DNA of 64,000 nucleotides from the NCBI RefSeq assembly GCF_947648125.1, contig NZ_CANSMR010000004.1:186001-250000 (forward strand). Reading direction: 5' to 3'. The first letter of the stretch is position 1; each line of letters starts with the position of its first letter. Shown here in pieces: positions 18,251-26,571 of this stretch. The notes beneath the pieces were generated by a model. That model did not search any database and was not told the DNA's origin. It saw only the letters and a program-made list of their open reading frames with translations. This DNA comes from an uncultured Bradyrhizobium sp. GTDB lineage: Bacteria; Pseudomonadota; Alphaproteobacteria; Rhizobiales; Xanthobacteraceae. A program made the position numbers and the translations under genes.

Positions 18251-19522
18251 TCACACCGTTGCCGCGAAGACGTGCTTGTTCCAGTTCGACCAGAACGCGC
18301 GCATCTGCAACTCGTCATCATAGCCAGGCGTTGCCTTGCCCATGCCCTTGGAGATGTCGTTCCACTGCGCTTCCGTCGCGTTGCGGAAGCCGCGCTGGCA
18401 CTGCTCAAGCGCCTCGACATCGTCCGGTGTCGCGAAACCGCCGGGGCCAAGAAATTCAAGGAAGTTGAACAGCCGATATTTGCGAGCCCAGTCGGTTTCT
18501 TCCCTTGGGGCGAGCGCCCAGGCGCTCACCGTCATGAAGTCCGGCGCCTGCGGATAATAGGTGCGGATGGTGACCGCCATGATGTCGTTGACGACCAGAT
18601 TGGGGAAGACGAACAAGTTGCGGTTGTAGAGCGCGATCCGTTCGGCGCGCTCCTCGCCGTAACGATTGACGAGGCCCTGATAGAGCCGGTCGATCTCGCG
18701 CTTGCCTTCATCGCCCCACATCGGAACCCACTGCGCGACCGGCCGCCCCCATGGCGCCTTGTACTCCAGCACCGCGTGTCCGTTACCTAGATCGCGTGCG
18801 GCGCCCTCCAGCGGCACTGGCGCGAGGCCACCATTGGTGGCCTTGAGATAATCGAAATAGGTCGCGTGCGTGGTGAGCGCGTGATAGCCGTCGATCGAGT
18901 TCTCGGTGAGCAGCTTCCAGTTGGCACGCATCGAATATTCCTGCGTGCCGCCGACGATGGTCATGCCCGCCTCGGCCTGGTCGGCGATGACGTCGAGATA
19001 TTCCTTCACCGGGCCGAGGTAACTGTCGAGCGAATCGGCATTCCTGTCGAAGCAGACGAAGCCAAAATCACGATAGGTTTCGAACCGGGACACCTGTTGC
19101 ATGTTGGAGGTGGTGCGCTCCTTGAAGTCGGGCGCGTAGGAGGTTTCGCCAGGCTGGCTGCGCAGCGCGCCGTCGAGCCCGAACACCCAGCCGTGATAGA
19201 AGCACTGGAAAGACTTTGCGTTGCCGTGCTTCTCGCGGCAAACCTGGGCGCCGCGATGTGGGCAAGTGTTGAACATCGCGCGGAGCGTCCCCTTGCCGTC
19301 GCGGGCGAACAGGATACTGCGGCCACCGACCTGACGGGTGACGAAGTCGCCTGGTTTGGCAAGCTCCGAAGCATGACCGAGATAAAGCCAACATTTGTCG
19401 AAGATGCGGGCGCGCTCCGCCTCGAGAATATCGGGATCGACAAAGGCCTGGCGCGAGACCTTGAAAATCTGCTTGCTCTCGTCGACCATCAGCGCGGTGC
19501 TCATTCGCTGGAACGCATTCAT
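18251..19522 (-). CDS. Ring-hydroxylating dioxygenase alpha subunit (p-cumate dioxygenase-like)
   Basis: A 423-residue Rieske non-haem iron oxygenase. The Rieske ligands are Cys87, His89 (CPHRG), Cys107 and His110 (CFYHGW). The mononuclear iron motif is ENSIDGYHALTTH with Asp211, His214 and His219. It inserts both atoms of O2 into an aromatic ring as a cis-dihydrodiol. The overall pattern (GHASELAKPGDF, REKHGNAKSFQCFYHGW) reminds me of benzoate/cumate-type group II oxygenases, most nearly p-cumate 2,3-dioxygenase. That sub-assignment is from memory and would need alignment. GGGAGGG precedes ATG 19522. Confidence 0.88.
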   Translation of the reverse strand: MNAFQRMSTALMVDESKQIFKVSRQAFVDPDILEAERARIFDKCWLYLGHASELAKPGDFVTRQVGGRSILFARDGKGTLRAMFNTCPHRGAQVCREKHGNAKSFQCFYHGWVFGLDGALRSQPGETSYAPDFKERTTSNMQQVSRFETYRDFGFVCFDRNADSLDSYLGPVKEYLDVIADQAEAGMTIVGGTQEYSMRANWKLLTENSIDGYHALTTHATYFDYLKATNGGLAPVPLEGAARDLGNGHAVLEYKAPWGRPVAQWVPMWGDEGKREIDRLYQGLVNRYGEERAERIALYNRNLFVFPNLVVNDIMAVTIRTYYPQAPDFMTVSAWALAPREETDWARKYRLFNFLEFLGPGGFATPDDVEALEQCQRGFRNATEAQWNDISKGMGKATPGYDDELQMRAFWSNWNKHVFAATV

Positions 19523-19547
19523 TGCAGTCCCTCCCTCGAATTGGTCT

Positions 19548-20762
19548 TTATGTTTTCAACGCAGCCCGCAAGTCGTAACCAGGTGACTCCAGATCGGCGC
19601 GCTGTGGCCTTGCGTCGGCGGCAACGATCCGCCGCAGCATGGCCATGTCCTTGGCTGAGTTCACCGAGAGCGCGCCGACGAGCTCAGTGCCGCGCATGGC
19701 GATGGTCGAAAACCGTCCACTGTCGGGATCTCCCCGCGTGATACGATCGGCGTCGCGCATGTCGCCGACGACCTGGATGTTCAGGTCGTATTGGTCGGTC
19801 CAGAACCACGGCGGGTCGCCGTATTCGCGGGACTCGCCGATCATGTTGCCGGCGACCGAGATCGCCTGGTTCTGGGCGTTCGCCCAGGTCTCGACGCGGA
19901 TGGCGCGTCCGTGGCAGCGGCTCCGTTGCAGCGCGACATCGCCGGCGCAGAAGATGCCGGGAGCCGCAGTGCGGCCGCAGGCGTCTACCGCGATGCCATC
20001 GGCGACGGGCAGGCCCAGTCGGACAGCGAGGTCGGCCGACGGGGTGACCCCGATGCCGACCAGCACCAGATCGGCCGCAATTTCGGTGCCGTTGCTCAGG
20101 GTGACCGCGCGCGACGAACTTCCTGTCACGGTCGCGCCAAAGACAAACGCGACGCCGTGACTGCGATGTCTCTTGGCGACGAGGTCGCTGATCGCGATCG
20201 GAAACGCGCGCGGCAGCAGGCGCGCTTCAGTCTCGATCACCGTGACGTCGCAGCCGCCTTTGGCGGCAGCGCAAGCCGCCTCCAAGCCGATGACGCCGCC
20301 GCCGACGATTACGATGCGTGATCGCGAATGGATATGACGACGAAAGCGGAGTGCATCCTCGATGTTGCGGAGGTACTGCACCTCGATCTGCGCATCTTCA
20401 AGTGCAGGGAGCCGCCGCGGCCGCGTGCCGGTCGCGAGCAGCAGGGCGTCGAACGCAAAGCTGCGGCCGTCCGCGGTCGCCACGACACGACGATCGGCAT
20501 CGCCATCGATCGCCGCGGCGCCGGTCTCGATGCGGATATCCAGCGTCTCATTCCAGTCCTGAGCGCGCTTGATGTAGGCGACGGATGTGCCGGCGGACTG
20601 CAGCATGGCCTTGGACAGTTGCGGCCGTTCGTAGGGCGGGTGAGGCTCGTCGCCGATCATGGTGATCGAGCCTTTGAAGCCGCGCGCCCGCAACGCCTCC
20701 GCGGCGCGCGCACCGGCCTGGCCGGCTCCTGCGATCACGATGTCGTTGATCGTCCGCGTCAC
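19548..20762 (-). CDS. FAD-dependent ferredoxin reductase of the dioxygenase system
   Basis: A BphA4-like flavoprotein of about 404 residues with FAD motif IVIAGAGQAGARAA, PPYERPQLSKAML, the NADH-binding IVIVGGGVIGLEAA and FCAGDVAL before the C-terminal interface domain. It takes electrons from NADH to the Rieske ferredoxin. GTG 20762 has a GGGAG site 8 bases upstream; ATG 20786 and TTG 20792 are in-frame alternatives with weaker sites. It is the first gene of a leftward eight-gene operon. Confidence 0.9.
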   Translation of the reverse strand: MTRTINDIVIAGAGQAGARAAEALRARGFKGSITMIGDEPHPPYERPQLSKAMLQSAGTSVAYIKRAQDWNETLDIRIETGAAAIDGDADRRVVATADGRSFAFDALLLATGTRPRRLPALEDAQIEVQYLRNIEDALRFRRHIHSRSRIVIVGGGVIGLEAACAAAKGGCDVTVIETEARLLPRAFPIAISDLVAKRHRSHGVAFVFGATVTGSSSRAVTLSNGTEIAADLVLVGIGVTPSADLAVRLGLPVADGIAVDACGRTAAPGIFCAGDVALQRSRCHGRAIRVETWANAQNQAISVAGNMIGESREYGDPPWFWTDQYDLNIQVVGDMRDADRITRGDPDSGRFSTIAMRGTELVGALSVNSAKDMAMLRRIVAADARPQRADLESPGYDLRAALKT

Positions 20763-20808
20763 GCGCGCCTCGCTCCCTGGTGCCATTGCCAAGCATATTG
20801 ATTAGATG

Positions 20809-20822
20809 GTGCACTAGCATAC
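20809..20822. promoter_or_regulatory. GTAC-type palindromic operator, site 1 (GTGCACTAGCATAC)
   Basis: Lies between the divergent ferredoxin reductase and decarboxylase genes. It matches the island-wide consensus GTACRYYWGYGTAC with imperfect outer bases. It would place the dioxygenase operon in the same regulon as the downstream CoA genes. Confidence 0.55.
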
Positions 20823-20919
20823 GAATTATGGATTGCATAGAAAATAAAAACAGTCCAACCTGCTTGTAAGTGAAAGGTCATGCATTCCGGGCCTCGCGGC
20901 ATCGGTTGCACCGCAAAAA

Positions 20920-21915
20920 ATGCGTCGAGGAAGCGTCGTGGTCGAAGCGATCGACACTCATACCCATTTCGTTCCGGAGCAGATCCCGGTGGAACCAGGG
21001 CGCAATCCGCTCTGGCCCTCCATCGAGCTCCGCGATGCGTCCGCTGCCGTCATGGTTGGCGGCAAGATGTTTCGGATGATCGATTCCCGAAGTTGGGATG
21101 CGCGCCGTCGAATCCACGACATGGCGGAAGATGATATCGACGTGCAGGTGGTCTCGCCGATGCCGGAGTTGCTCTCGCATTGGTTTCCGTCTGCCGATGC
21201 GGACCTGCTCTGTCGCCATGTCAACGAGGGCATTGCTGCGCTCTGCGCAGGCCATCCGCGGCATTTCATCGGGATCGGCATGGTTCCGATGCAGGATGCC
21301 GCGCTGGCGGCGCGGCGCATGGAGGAGATCAAGTCGCTCGGGCTGCGCGGTATCGAGATCGGCACGTATATCAACAGCATTCCGCTCGGCGATGCACGCC
21401 TTGACGAGGTCTATGCCGCGGCGGAGCAGGCGGGCTTGTTAGTGATGGTCCATCCGCTGCATCCGCTCGGACTTGACCGGATGGGCGGCCGTCCCGAACT
21501 CGCTGCCGTTGCGGCGTTCCCGCTTGAGACGGCCTTTGCTGCCGTGTCGTTGATGACCCACGGTGTGCGCGAGCGCTTTCCGGCATTGCAGTTCCTGCTC
21601 AGCCATGGCGGCGGAGCGCTGATCTGGCTGCTGCCGCGGCTGTGCCACGCCTATGGCTTGGGGCAGCCGCTGCAGAGCCTTTTTGCGAAAGACCCGGGGG
21701 AGATCGCGCAATCTTTCTACTACGATACGATCCTCTATGACGGACCGGCGCTGCAACACCTGGCCGACAAGGTCGGGACGGATCGCCTCGTCGTCGGATC
21801 TGATTATCCGTTCACGATCAAGCAGGACAAGCCCGCGCAATTCGCCGAGCGGGCCCTGTCGATCGGACGTGCAGCACTGACAGCCAATACCAGGCGATTG
21901 CTCGGGCTCGGTTAG
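20920..21915 (+). CDS. Amidohydrolase-family decarboxylase (ACMSD-like)
   Basis: A 331-residue TIM-barrel metal enzyme with ligands His14 and His16 (DTHTH), His178 (VMVHPLHP), His229 (LLSHGGG) and Asp295 (VGSDYPF). This is the arrangement of 2-amino-3-carboxymuconate-6-semialdehyde decarboxylase and related non-oxidative decarboxylases. It is divergent from the dioxygenase operon. An inferred role is decarboxylation of a carboxylated ring-cleavage product, or of an aromatic acid before or after dihydroxylation. No other decarboxylase is near the extradiol enzyme. Confidence 0.85.
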   Translation: MRRGSVVVEAIDTHTHFVPEQIPVEPGRNPLWPSIELRDASAAVMVGGKMFRMIDSRSWDARRRIHDMAEDDIDVQVVSPMPELLSHWFPSADADLLCRHVNEGIAALCAGHPRHFIGIGMVPMQDAALAARRMEEIKSLGLRGIEIGTYINSIPLGDARLDEVYAAAEQAGLLVMVHPLHPLGLDRMGGRPELAAVAAFPLETAFAAVSLMTHGVRERFPALQFLLSHGGGALIWLLPRLCHAYGLGQPLQSLFAKDPGEIAQSFYYDTILYDGPALQHLADKVGTDRLVVGSDYPFTIKQDKPAQFAERALSIGRAALTANTRRLLGLG

Positions 21916-21925
21916 GGAGGAGACG

Positions 21926-22405
21926 TTGGCGCGCTGCTATTCCTATCGCCAGTTCTGCTCGCTCGGTCGGTTGCCGCCACGCACGCCGGCGCGACCCGAC
22001 CCGCAGGTTCCGAAGGACGTCAAGCTTGGTCCGTGCGCGCACGGCAAGATCGGCGCGTTCTATTTCTACGCCGAGGGCTCGCAAGACGATCCCGCCTTCG
22101 GCTTCTGCGAGATCGAACTCTCGATCCAACGCGTGGCCGAGAATACGATACGGCTCGAACTCTATTGCATTGCCGACGGCTTTCAGAGTGCGCGCGGTGT
22201 TGGAGCGATGCATCCGTTGAAGATCGCGGTGTTGGCCGGGGAAACCGTCCTGGGGAATGCGAACTGGCATTTTCCGGACGTGATCTGCGGCCACGCCGAT
22301 CCCATGCACTTTGCGACGGATATTCGACTCGACGATGGTCTTTTTCCGAAGGTTGATCGTGTCGAGTTGGGCCGGACAGGCGGTGAATCGGAGGCGTGTG
22401 GCTAA
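21926..22405 (+). CDS. Conserved-looking hypothetical protein
   Basis: 159 residues, no family recognised. It starts at TTG 21926, chosen because GGGAGGAG stands 6 bases upstream, directly after the decarboxylase stop. The sequence is balanced in composition with an Arg/Pro-rich start (RLPPRTPARPDP). A core follows with segments GKIGAFYFYAEG, FGFCEIELSIQRV and HPLKIAVLAGETVLGNANWHF, suggesting a small beta-rich domain. It has no signal peptide or membrane segment. Co-transcription with the decarboxylase suggests a role in the same step. Confidence 0.6.
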   Translation: MARCYSYRQFCSLGRLPPRTPARPDPQVPKDVKLGPCAHGKIGAFYFYAEGSQDDPAFGFCEIELSIQRVAENTIRLELYCIADGFQSARGVGAMHPLKIAVLAGETVLGNANWHFPDVICGHADPMHFATDIRLDDGLFPKVDRVELGRTGGESEACG

Positions 22406-22573
22406 GTCCGGAAGGATCGGCCGGAGACGGTCCCGCAAGGAACCGGATGATCGGCCTGCAAGCGAATGTTCTCGCAGATCGTAAAGCAGGGTACGACTGG
22501 AACAAATCGGGATTGCGGTTCGGGACCGGACCGCACGGGGAAACATCAAGCGCTTCTGCACCAAGGAGAAATC

Positions 22574-23536
22574 ATGATGCTTCGGGCTGCGGCCGTCGTG
22601 TGGTTGGTCTCCGTATTGATCGGAACATCCGCCGCAGCGGAATCCTATCCATCGCGACGCATCAATCTCATCGTGCCGTTCCCGGCGGGCAGCGCGACCG
22701 ATGCCGTGACGCGGCGTCTTGCGGAGAGCATCCGCGTCGAGACCGGAGCGGCGGTGCTGGTCGAGAACAAGCCTGGCGCTGACGGTAATCTGGCGGCGCT
22801 TGCCGTTCTGAAGGCGGACGCCGACGGCTATACGGTGTTCGTGACCACGAACTCGACGCAGTCGGCTAACATCAATCTGTTCAACACGATGCCCTACGAC
22901 CCTGCCGCGGACTTCGCGCCTGTGGCAGGGATCATGACCATTCCGATGATGCTGACCGTCAAGCCGGAGTTTCCGGCGGCGACCGTCGCTGAATTCATCG
23001 CTTTGGCAAAGTCACGGCAAAAGCCGCTGTCGTTCGGAAGCGGCAACACGTCGAGCCGGGGCGCTGCCGAGTTGTTTCGCTCGAGGGCCGGGATCGAGAT
23101 GCAGCATGTGCCATATCGCGGCATGCCACAGGCGCTCACTGACGTGTTGGCTGGTGAGATCGATTGTGTATTCGCCGATCCAGCCAGTGCCCAGGGGCTC
23201 ATCCAGGACGGAAAACTGCGCGTCCTCGCGGTGACGAGCAGTGACCGGCTGACGGGCTTGCCCGAGATTCCGACGCTCGCGCAGGCCGGGCTGTCCGGCG
23301 CGGAGCTCGCGGCCTGGGTTGGCGTGTTCGTGCGAACCGGAACGTCGTCCGACATCGTCGCCAAGCTCAGCCGGACCGTGCTGGCTTTCGTCAACAGCCC
23401 GGAGACTGCGAGCTATCTCGAATCCGTGGGCGCAAAACCGTTTCCAGCCGGTCCCGATGCTCTGAAGGCTTTTGAGGAGGCCGACACACGACGCTGGGCG
23501 GAAATTGTCGCGATCGCGAAGATCGATAAGAAGTGA
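22574..23536 (+). CDS. Periplasmic solute-binding protein, tripartite tricarboxylate transporter TctC (Bug) family
   Basis: 320 residues with a signal peptide (hydrophobic run ending at SAAAES, cleavage near residue 22). Bug-family motifs follow: YPSRRINLIVPFPAGSATD near the mature start, ENKPGADGNLA, and the end region GAKPFPAGPDALKAFEEAD. These proteins bind carboxylates, including aromatic acids. AAGGAG precedes ATG 22574. No TctA/TctB membrane genes are in the window, so it either uses distant partners or acts as a receptor. Confidence 0.9.
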   Translation: MMLRAAAVVWLVSVLIGTSAAAESYPSRRINLIVPFPAGSATDAVTRRLAESIRVETGAAVLVENKPGADGNLAALAVLKADADGYTVFVTTNSTQSANINLFNTMPYDPAADFAPVAGIMTIPMMLTVKPEFPAATVAEFIALAKSRQKPLSFGSGNTSSRGAAELFRSRAGIEMQHVPYRGMPQALTDVLAGEIDCVFADPASAQGLIQDGKLRVLAVTSSDRLTGLPEIPTLAQAGLSGAELAAWVGVFVRTGTSSDIVAKLSRTVLAFVNSPETASYLESVGAKPFPAGPDALKAFEEADTRRWAEIVAIAKIDKK

Positions 23537-23566
23537 CGCGTAACGTCGACGGTTGCAATCAGTCTG

Positions 23567-23596
23567 GATAATTAGTACATCGGTGTACTAATTATC
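23567..23596. promoter_or_regulatory. GTAC-type operator, site 2: perfect 13-bp inverted repeat with 4-bp spacer
   Basis: The strongest copy of the family: GATAATTAGTACA and its exact reverse complement TGTACTAATTATC flank TCGG. The 14-base core GTACATCGGTGTAC is at 23575-23588. It ends 35 bases before the start of the binding-protein gene, so bound regulator would block the promoter or early elongation. Confidence 0.8.
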
Positions 23597-23631
23597 ACGC
23601 CGGCGAAAATCGGCGGACACGGAGTGACGTC

Positions 23632-24861
23632 GTGAGGTGGGATGCCGGGCGATCGCGTATGGAGGCCGTGTGGCTTTGCCTGTTTGCTGTCCTCGCTGCG
23701 CAGGCCATGGCCGCCGAGAAGAAATATGGTCCCGGCGTCAGCGACACCGAAATCAGGATCGGCAACACGTCGCCCTATAGCGGCCCGGCGTCGGCCTTCA
23801 GCATGGTCGCCAGGACCGAGGAGGCGTACTTCCGCAAGATCAATGCGGAAGGCGGTATCAACGGGCGGCGGATCGTCTTCCTCTCCTATGACGACGCCTA
23901 TTCACCGCCGAAGACGGTCGAGCAGACGCGGCGTCTGGTCGAGAGCGACGAGGTGCTGATGGTCTTCAACGCGCTCGGCACCGCCGCCAACTCGGCCGTG
24001 CAAAAATATCTGAACGCGAGGAAGGTGCCGCAACTCTTCGTGTCAAGCGGCGCCGGCAAGTGGAACGACCCGCAGAACTTTCCGTGGACGATGGGATTCA
24101 CCCCGAGCTACGAGACCGAGGGATTCATCTACGCACGATACGTGCTTCGGGAACGGCCTGCGGCGAGGATCGCGATCCTGTTCCAGAATGATGATTTCGG
24201 TAAGGATTATCTCAAGGGGATCAGGCGCGGCCTCGGGGACAAGGCGGCGATGATCGTCGCTGAGGAAGGCTTTGACGTGTCGGAGCCGACGATCGACTCC
24301 CACCTCGTCAAGCTGAAAGCGACCGGCGCCGATGTGCTGTTCGACATCGCGACGCCGAAGTTTGCGGCGCAGGCGATCAAGAAGGTCTCGGAACTCGGCT
24401 GGAAGCCGTTGCATCTTCTCAGCTATGTCTCGGCCTCGATTGGCAGTGTGATCAAGCCTGTGGGGTTCGAGAACGCGCAAGGACTGATCTCGGCGGCCTA
24501 TTTCAAGGATCCGAACGATCCGGCCTGGAAGGACGATGCCGGCCTCAAGGCGCTCAACGGCTTCCTTGACGGCCATTTCCCTGGTGTCGATCGCGGCGAT
24601 ACGTTGATCGTGAACGGCTACAACACGGCGCAGGCCCTGGTCTACCTCTTGAAGCAATGCGGCGATGATCTCACGCGTGAGAACGTGATGCGGCAGGCAT
24701 CCCATCTGAAGGACGTCGAACTCGACATGCTGCTTCCCGGCATTCGATTGAATACGTCGCCGCGCGACTTTGCACCCGTCAAGCAGTGGCAGTTGATGCG
24801 CTTCGAGGGCACGACCTGGCACCTGTTCGGCGATCTCATGAGCGGTGAGGCGAAGAATTAG
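23632..24861 (+). CDS. ABC transporter substrate-binding protein (branched-chain amino acid/aromatic type)
   Basis: A 409-residue periplasmic binding protein of the Peripla_BP_6 family. A signal peptide ends at AQAMAAE. The mature start is YGPGVSDTEIRIGNTSPYSGPASAF, and ILFQNDDFGKDYLKG lies in the middle. Relatives with the GVSDTEIKIG start serve HAA-type ABC importers, often in aromatic-acid regions. GTG 23632 is preceded by GGAG; ATG 23659 is an alternative start. No permease or ATPase is encoded nearby. A paralogue lies at 44960-46147, and both genes carry GTAC-type operators. Confidence 0.9.
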   Translation: MRWDAGRSRMEAVWLCLFAVLAAQAMAAEKKYGPGVSDTEIRIGNTSPYSGPASAFSMVARTEEAYFRKINAEGGINGRRIVFLSYDDAYSPPKTVEQTRRLVESDEVLMVFNALGTAANSAVQKYLNARKVPQLFVSSGAGKWNDPQNFPWTMGFTPSYETEGFIYARYVLRERPAARIAILFQNDDFGKDYLKGIRRGLGDKAAMIVAEEGFDVSEPTIDSHLVKLKATGADVLFDIATPKFAAQAIKKVSELGWKPLHLLSYVSASIGSVIKPVGFENAQGLISAAYFKDPNDPAWKDDAGLKALNGFLDGHFPGVDRGDTLIVNGYNTAQALVYLLKQCGDDLTRENVMRQASHLKDVELDMLLPGIRLNTSPRDFAPVKQWQLMRFEGTTWHLFGDLMSGEAKN

Positions 24862-24875
24862 AGAGGGAGACGACA

Positions 24876-25778
24876 ATGGGACAACTATGTGCCGGACGGG
24901 TTGCTATCGTGACGGGAGGCGGCCGCGGGCTCGGGCGCGAATACGCGCTGATGCTCGCAGAGCAGGGCGCCAAGGTCGTCGTCAACGATCTCGGCAGCAC
25001 GGCGGCAGGCGAGGGCGCCGATCTGTCGCCCGCCCAGCGGGTCGTCGATGACATCAGGCGCGCCGGGGGCGAGGCCATCGTGAACGGCAACGACGTCAGC
25101 GACTGGGCCGGCGCCAAGGCGCTGATCGACGACGCCATCAACAGCTTCGGTCGTCTCGATGTCCTCATCAAGAATGCCGGCATCCTGCGCGACCGCATGA
25201 TGGTCAACATGACCGAGGCGGAGTGGGACGCCGTGATCAAGGTGCATCTCAAGGGTACCTTTGCGCCGTCGCATCACGCTGCGCAGTATTGGCGCCAGGA
25301 ATCCAAGACGCGCGGCAAGCCCGTGAGTGCCCGCCTGATCAACACGTCGTCAGCCTCCGGAATCTTCGGCAATGTCGGCCAGAGCAACTACGGAGCCGCC
25401 AAGGCGGGCATCGCCGCGTTCACGATCATCAGCGCCAAGGAGCTTCGGCAGTACGGGATCACGGTGAACGCAATCGCGCCGCGTGCGCAAACCCGGATGA
25501 CCGAGGGCTTGCGTGAGCGCACCGAAGACGAGATCAAACGGAGAAATCCGCGCTGGGTCGCCCCGATCGTGGTCTGGCTCGCGAGCGAAGAGTCCGCCGA
25601 CGTGACGGGCCGCGTGTTCGAAGCGGGTGATGGAATTTTGAAGGTGGCCGAGGGCTGGCATGCCGGTCCCGGCATCGATCCCATCGAGGATCCGAACGAA
25701 TTAGGTCCTCAGGTCCTCGAGATGGTGCGCAACGCGCGGCCCAACGCCGACATCTGGGGACGCGACATCGTCTCGTGA
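24876..25778 (+). CDS. SDR, (3R)-hydroxyacyl-CoA dehydrogenase-like
   Basis: A 300-residue classical SDR with TGGGRGLGREYAL, ND-LGS after beta-2, KNAGILRDRM (Lys replaces the usual first Asn of NNAG) and catalytic SNYGAAKAG. The GREYAL and GILRD motifs resemble the dehydrogenase domain of multifunctional enzyme type 2 (17beta-HSD4), which oxidises 3-hydroxyacyl-CoA. A C-terminal extension of about 50 residues (EDPNELGPQVLEMV) fits that group. GGGAG precedes ATG 24876. It is probably co-transcribed with the binding protein 15 bases upstream. Confidence 0.82.
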   Translation: MGQLCAGRVAIVTGGGRGLGREYALMLAEQGAKVVVNDLGSTAAGEGADLSPAQRVVDDIRRAGGEAIVNGNDVSDWAGAKALIDDAINSFGRLDVLIKNAGILRDRMMVNMTEAEWDAVIKVHLKGTFAPSHHAAQYWRQESKTRGKPVSARLINTSSASGIFGNVGQSNYGAAKAGIAAFTIISAKELRQYGITVNAIAPRAQTRMTEGLRERTEDEIKRRNPRWVAPIVVWLASEESADVTGRVFEAGDGILKVAEGWHAGPGIDPIEDPNELGPQVLEMVRNARPNADIWGRDIVS

Positions 25779-25782
25779 CTAT

Positions 25783-25800
25783 CCGCGAAACTTCTCGCGG
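25783..25800. terminator. Small hairpin between convergent genes
   Basis: CCGCGA and TCGCGG form a perfect 6-bp stem with loop AACTTC between the convergent stop codons of the SDR and the MarR gene. There is no T-tract, so function as a terminator is tentative. Confidence 0.3.
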
Positions 25801-25828
25801 AGTGCCAATCGGGGCGAGCGGTTTGGCG

Positions 25829-26353
25829 TCAAGCCGCCGCCCGCTTCTTTTTCCGGGTCTTGGCTGGTTGGGCCTCGTCCTCCTCGTCCTCGGCGCCGCT
25901 GGGGACCGCGCCGTCGGACATGGCGAGGAGATTGTGCTTCATGGCGAGCAGCGCTTCGGATGCTGCCTCGAGCTGCTTGCGGTCGATGCCGTTGACGATT
26001 CTGGCGTTGAACTTGTCGGTTTCCTTGCGCAGTTTCTCCAGGAAGCCACGCGCCTGTTTGGTGACAAAGACGCGCTTGACCCGCCGATCGACCGGATCGG
26101 CCTGACGCAGCACGAAACCGGATGTCTCGAGCCGGTCGATCAGGGCGCCGACCGCGACCTTGCCGACGTCGAGCTCGTTGGCGAGCTGCGTCTGCGGCAG
26201 GCCGTCCTTGCGCGAGATGAACGCCAGCACCCACCATTGCGAGCGCGTTATCCCGAGCGGCGCCAGCGCCCGATCGAACATCATCCTCCTGAGCCGCGAC
26301 ACGTCGTGGATGAGATATCCGAGCCGGAGATCCCAATCGGGCTGTTCAACCAT
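25829..26353 (-). CDS. MarR family transcriptional regulator, candidate master regulator of the island
   Basis: 174 residues with a winged helix: TRSQWWVLAFISRKDGLPQ, QLANELDVGKVAVGALIDRLE, then the wing PVDRRVKRVFVT. An acidic then lysine/arginine-rich C-terminal tail follows (EDEEDE, KTRKKKR). ATG 26353 has an AAGGGAAG site. Its promoter carries GTAC-type site 3, with site 4 in front of the divergent SDR. MarR proteins in aromatic catabolism often sense CoA thioesters. Being the only non-TetR regulator inside the span of GTAC sites, it is the best candidate to bind them. Confidence 0.88.
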   Translation of the reverse strand: MVEQPDWDLRLGYLIHDVSRLRRMMFDRALAPLGITRSQWWVLAFISRKDGLPQTQLANELDVGKVAVGALIDRLETSGFVLRQADPVDRRVKRVFVTKQARGFLEKLRKETDKFNARIVNGIDRKQLEAASEALLAMKHNLLAMSDGAVPSGAEDEEDEAQPAKTRKKKRAAA

Positions 26354-26402
26354 TGATGCTTCCCTTCGAGGCCCTGAATCGGGCCCCCGGTTCATTAATA
26401 CC

Positions 26403-26416
26403 ATACACCAGCGTAT
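26403..26416. promoter_or_regulatory. GTAC-type operator, site 3 (ATACACCAGCGTAT)
   Basis: A perfect outer palindrome (ATAC...GTAT) with one central mismatch, 50 bases upstream of the MarR start. It supports autoregulation of that gene. Confidence 0.6.
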
Positions 26417-26486
26417 TTTAAAGGGAAGGCGCGGGATGGCTGAAAATTGGCCGAAATCCGCTTCACCGAACCGATTTACAAAATAA

Positions 26487-26500
26487 GTACGCTAGTGTAT
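26487..26500. promoter_or_regulatory. GTAC-type operator, site 4 (GTACGCTAGTGTAT)
   Basis: 72 bases upstream of the SDR start at 26572, on the other side of the divergent MarR promoter region. It matches the consensus at 13 of 14 positions. Confidence 0.65.
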
Positions 26501-26571
26501 CAATATGTCGAGCGCGGCCGGCTCTGCTTGGCCCGTGCAGCAAGACGTCAGCCACAGGGGAGGAGCCGCTC

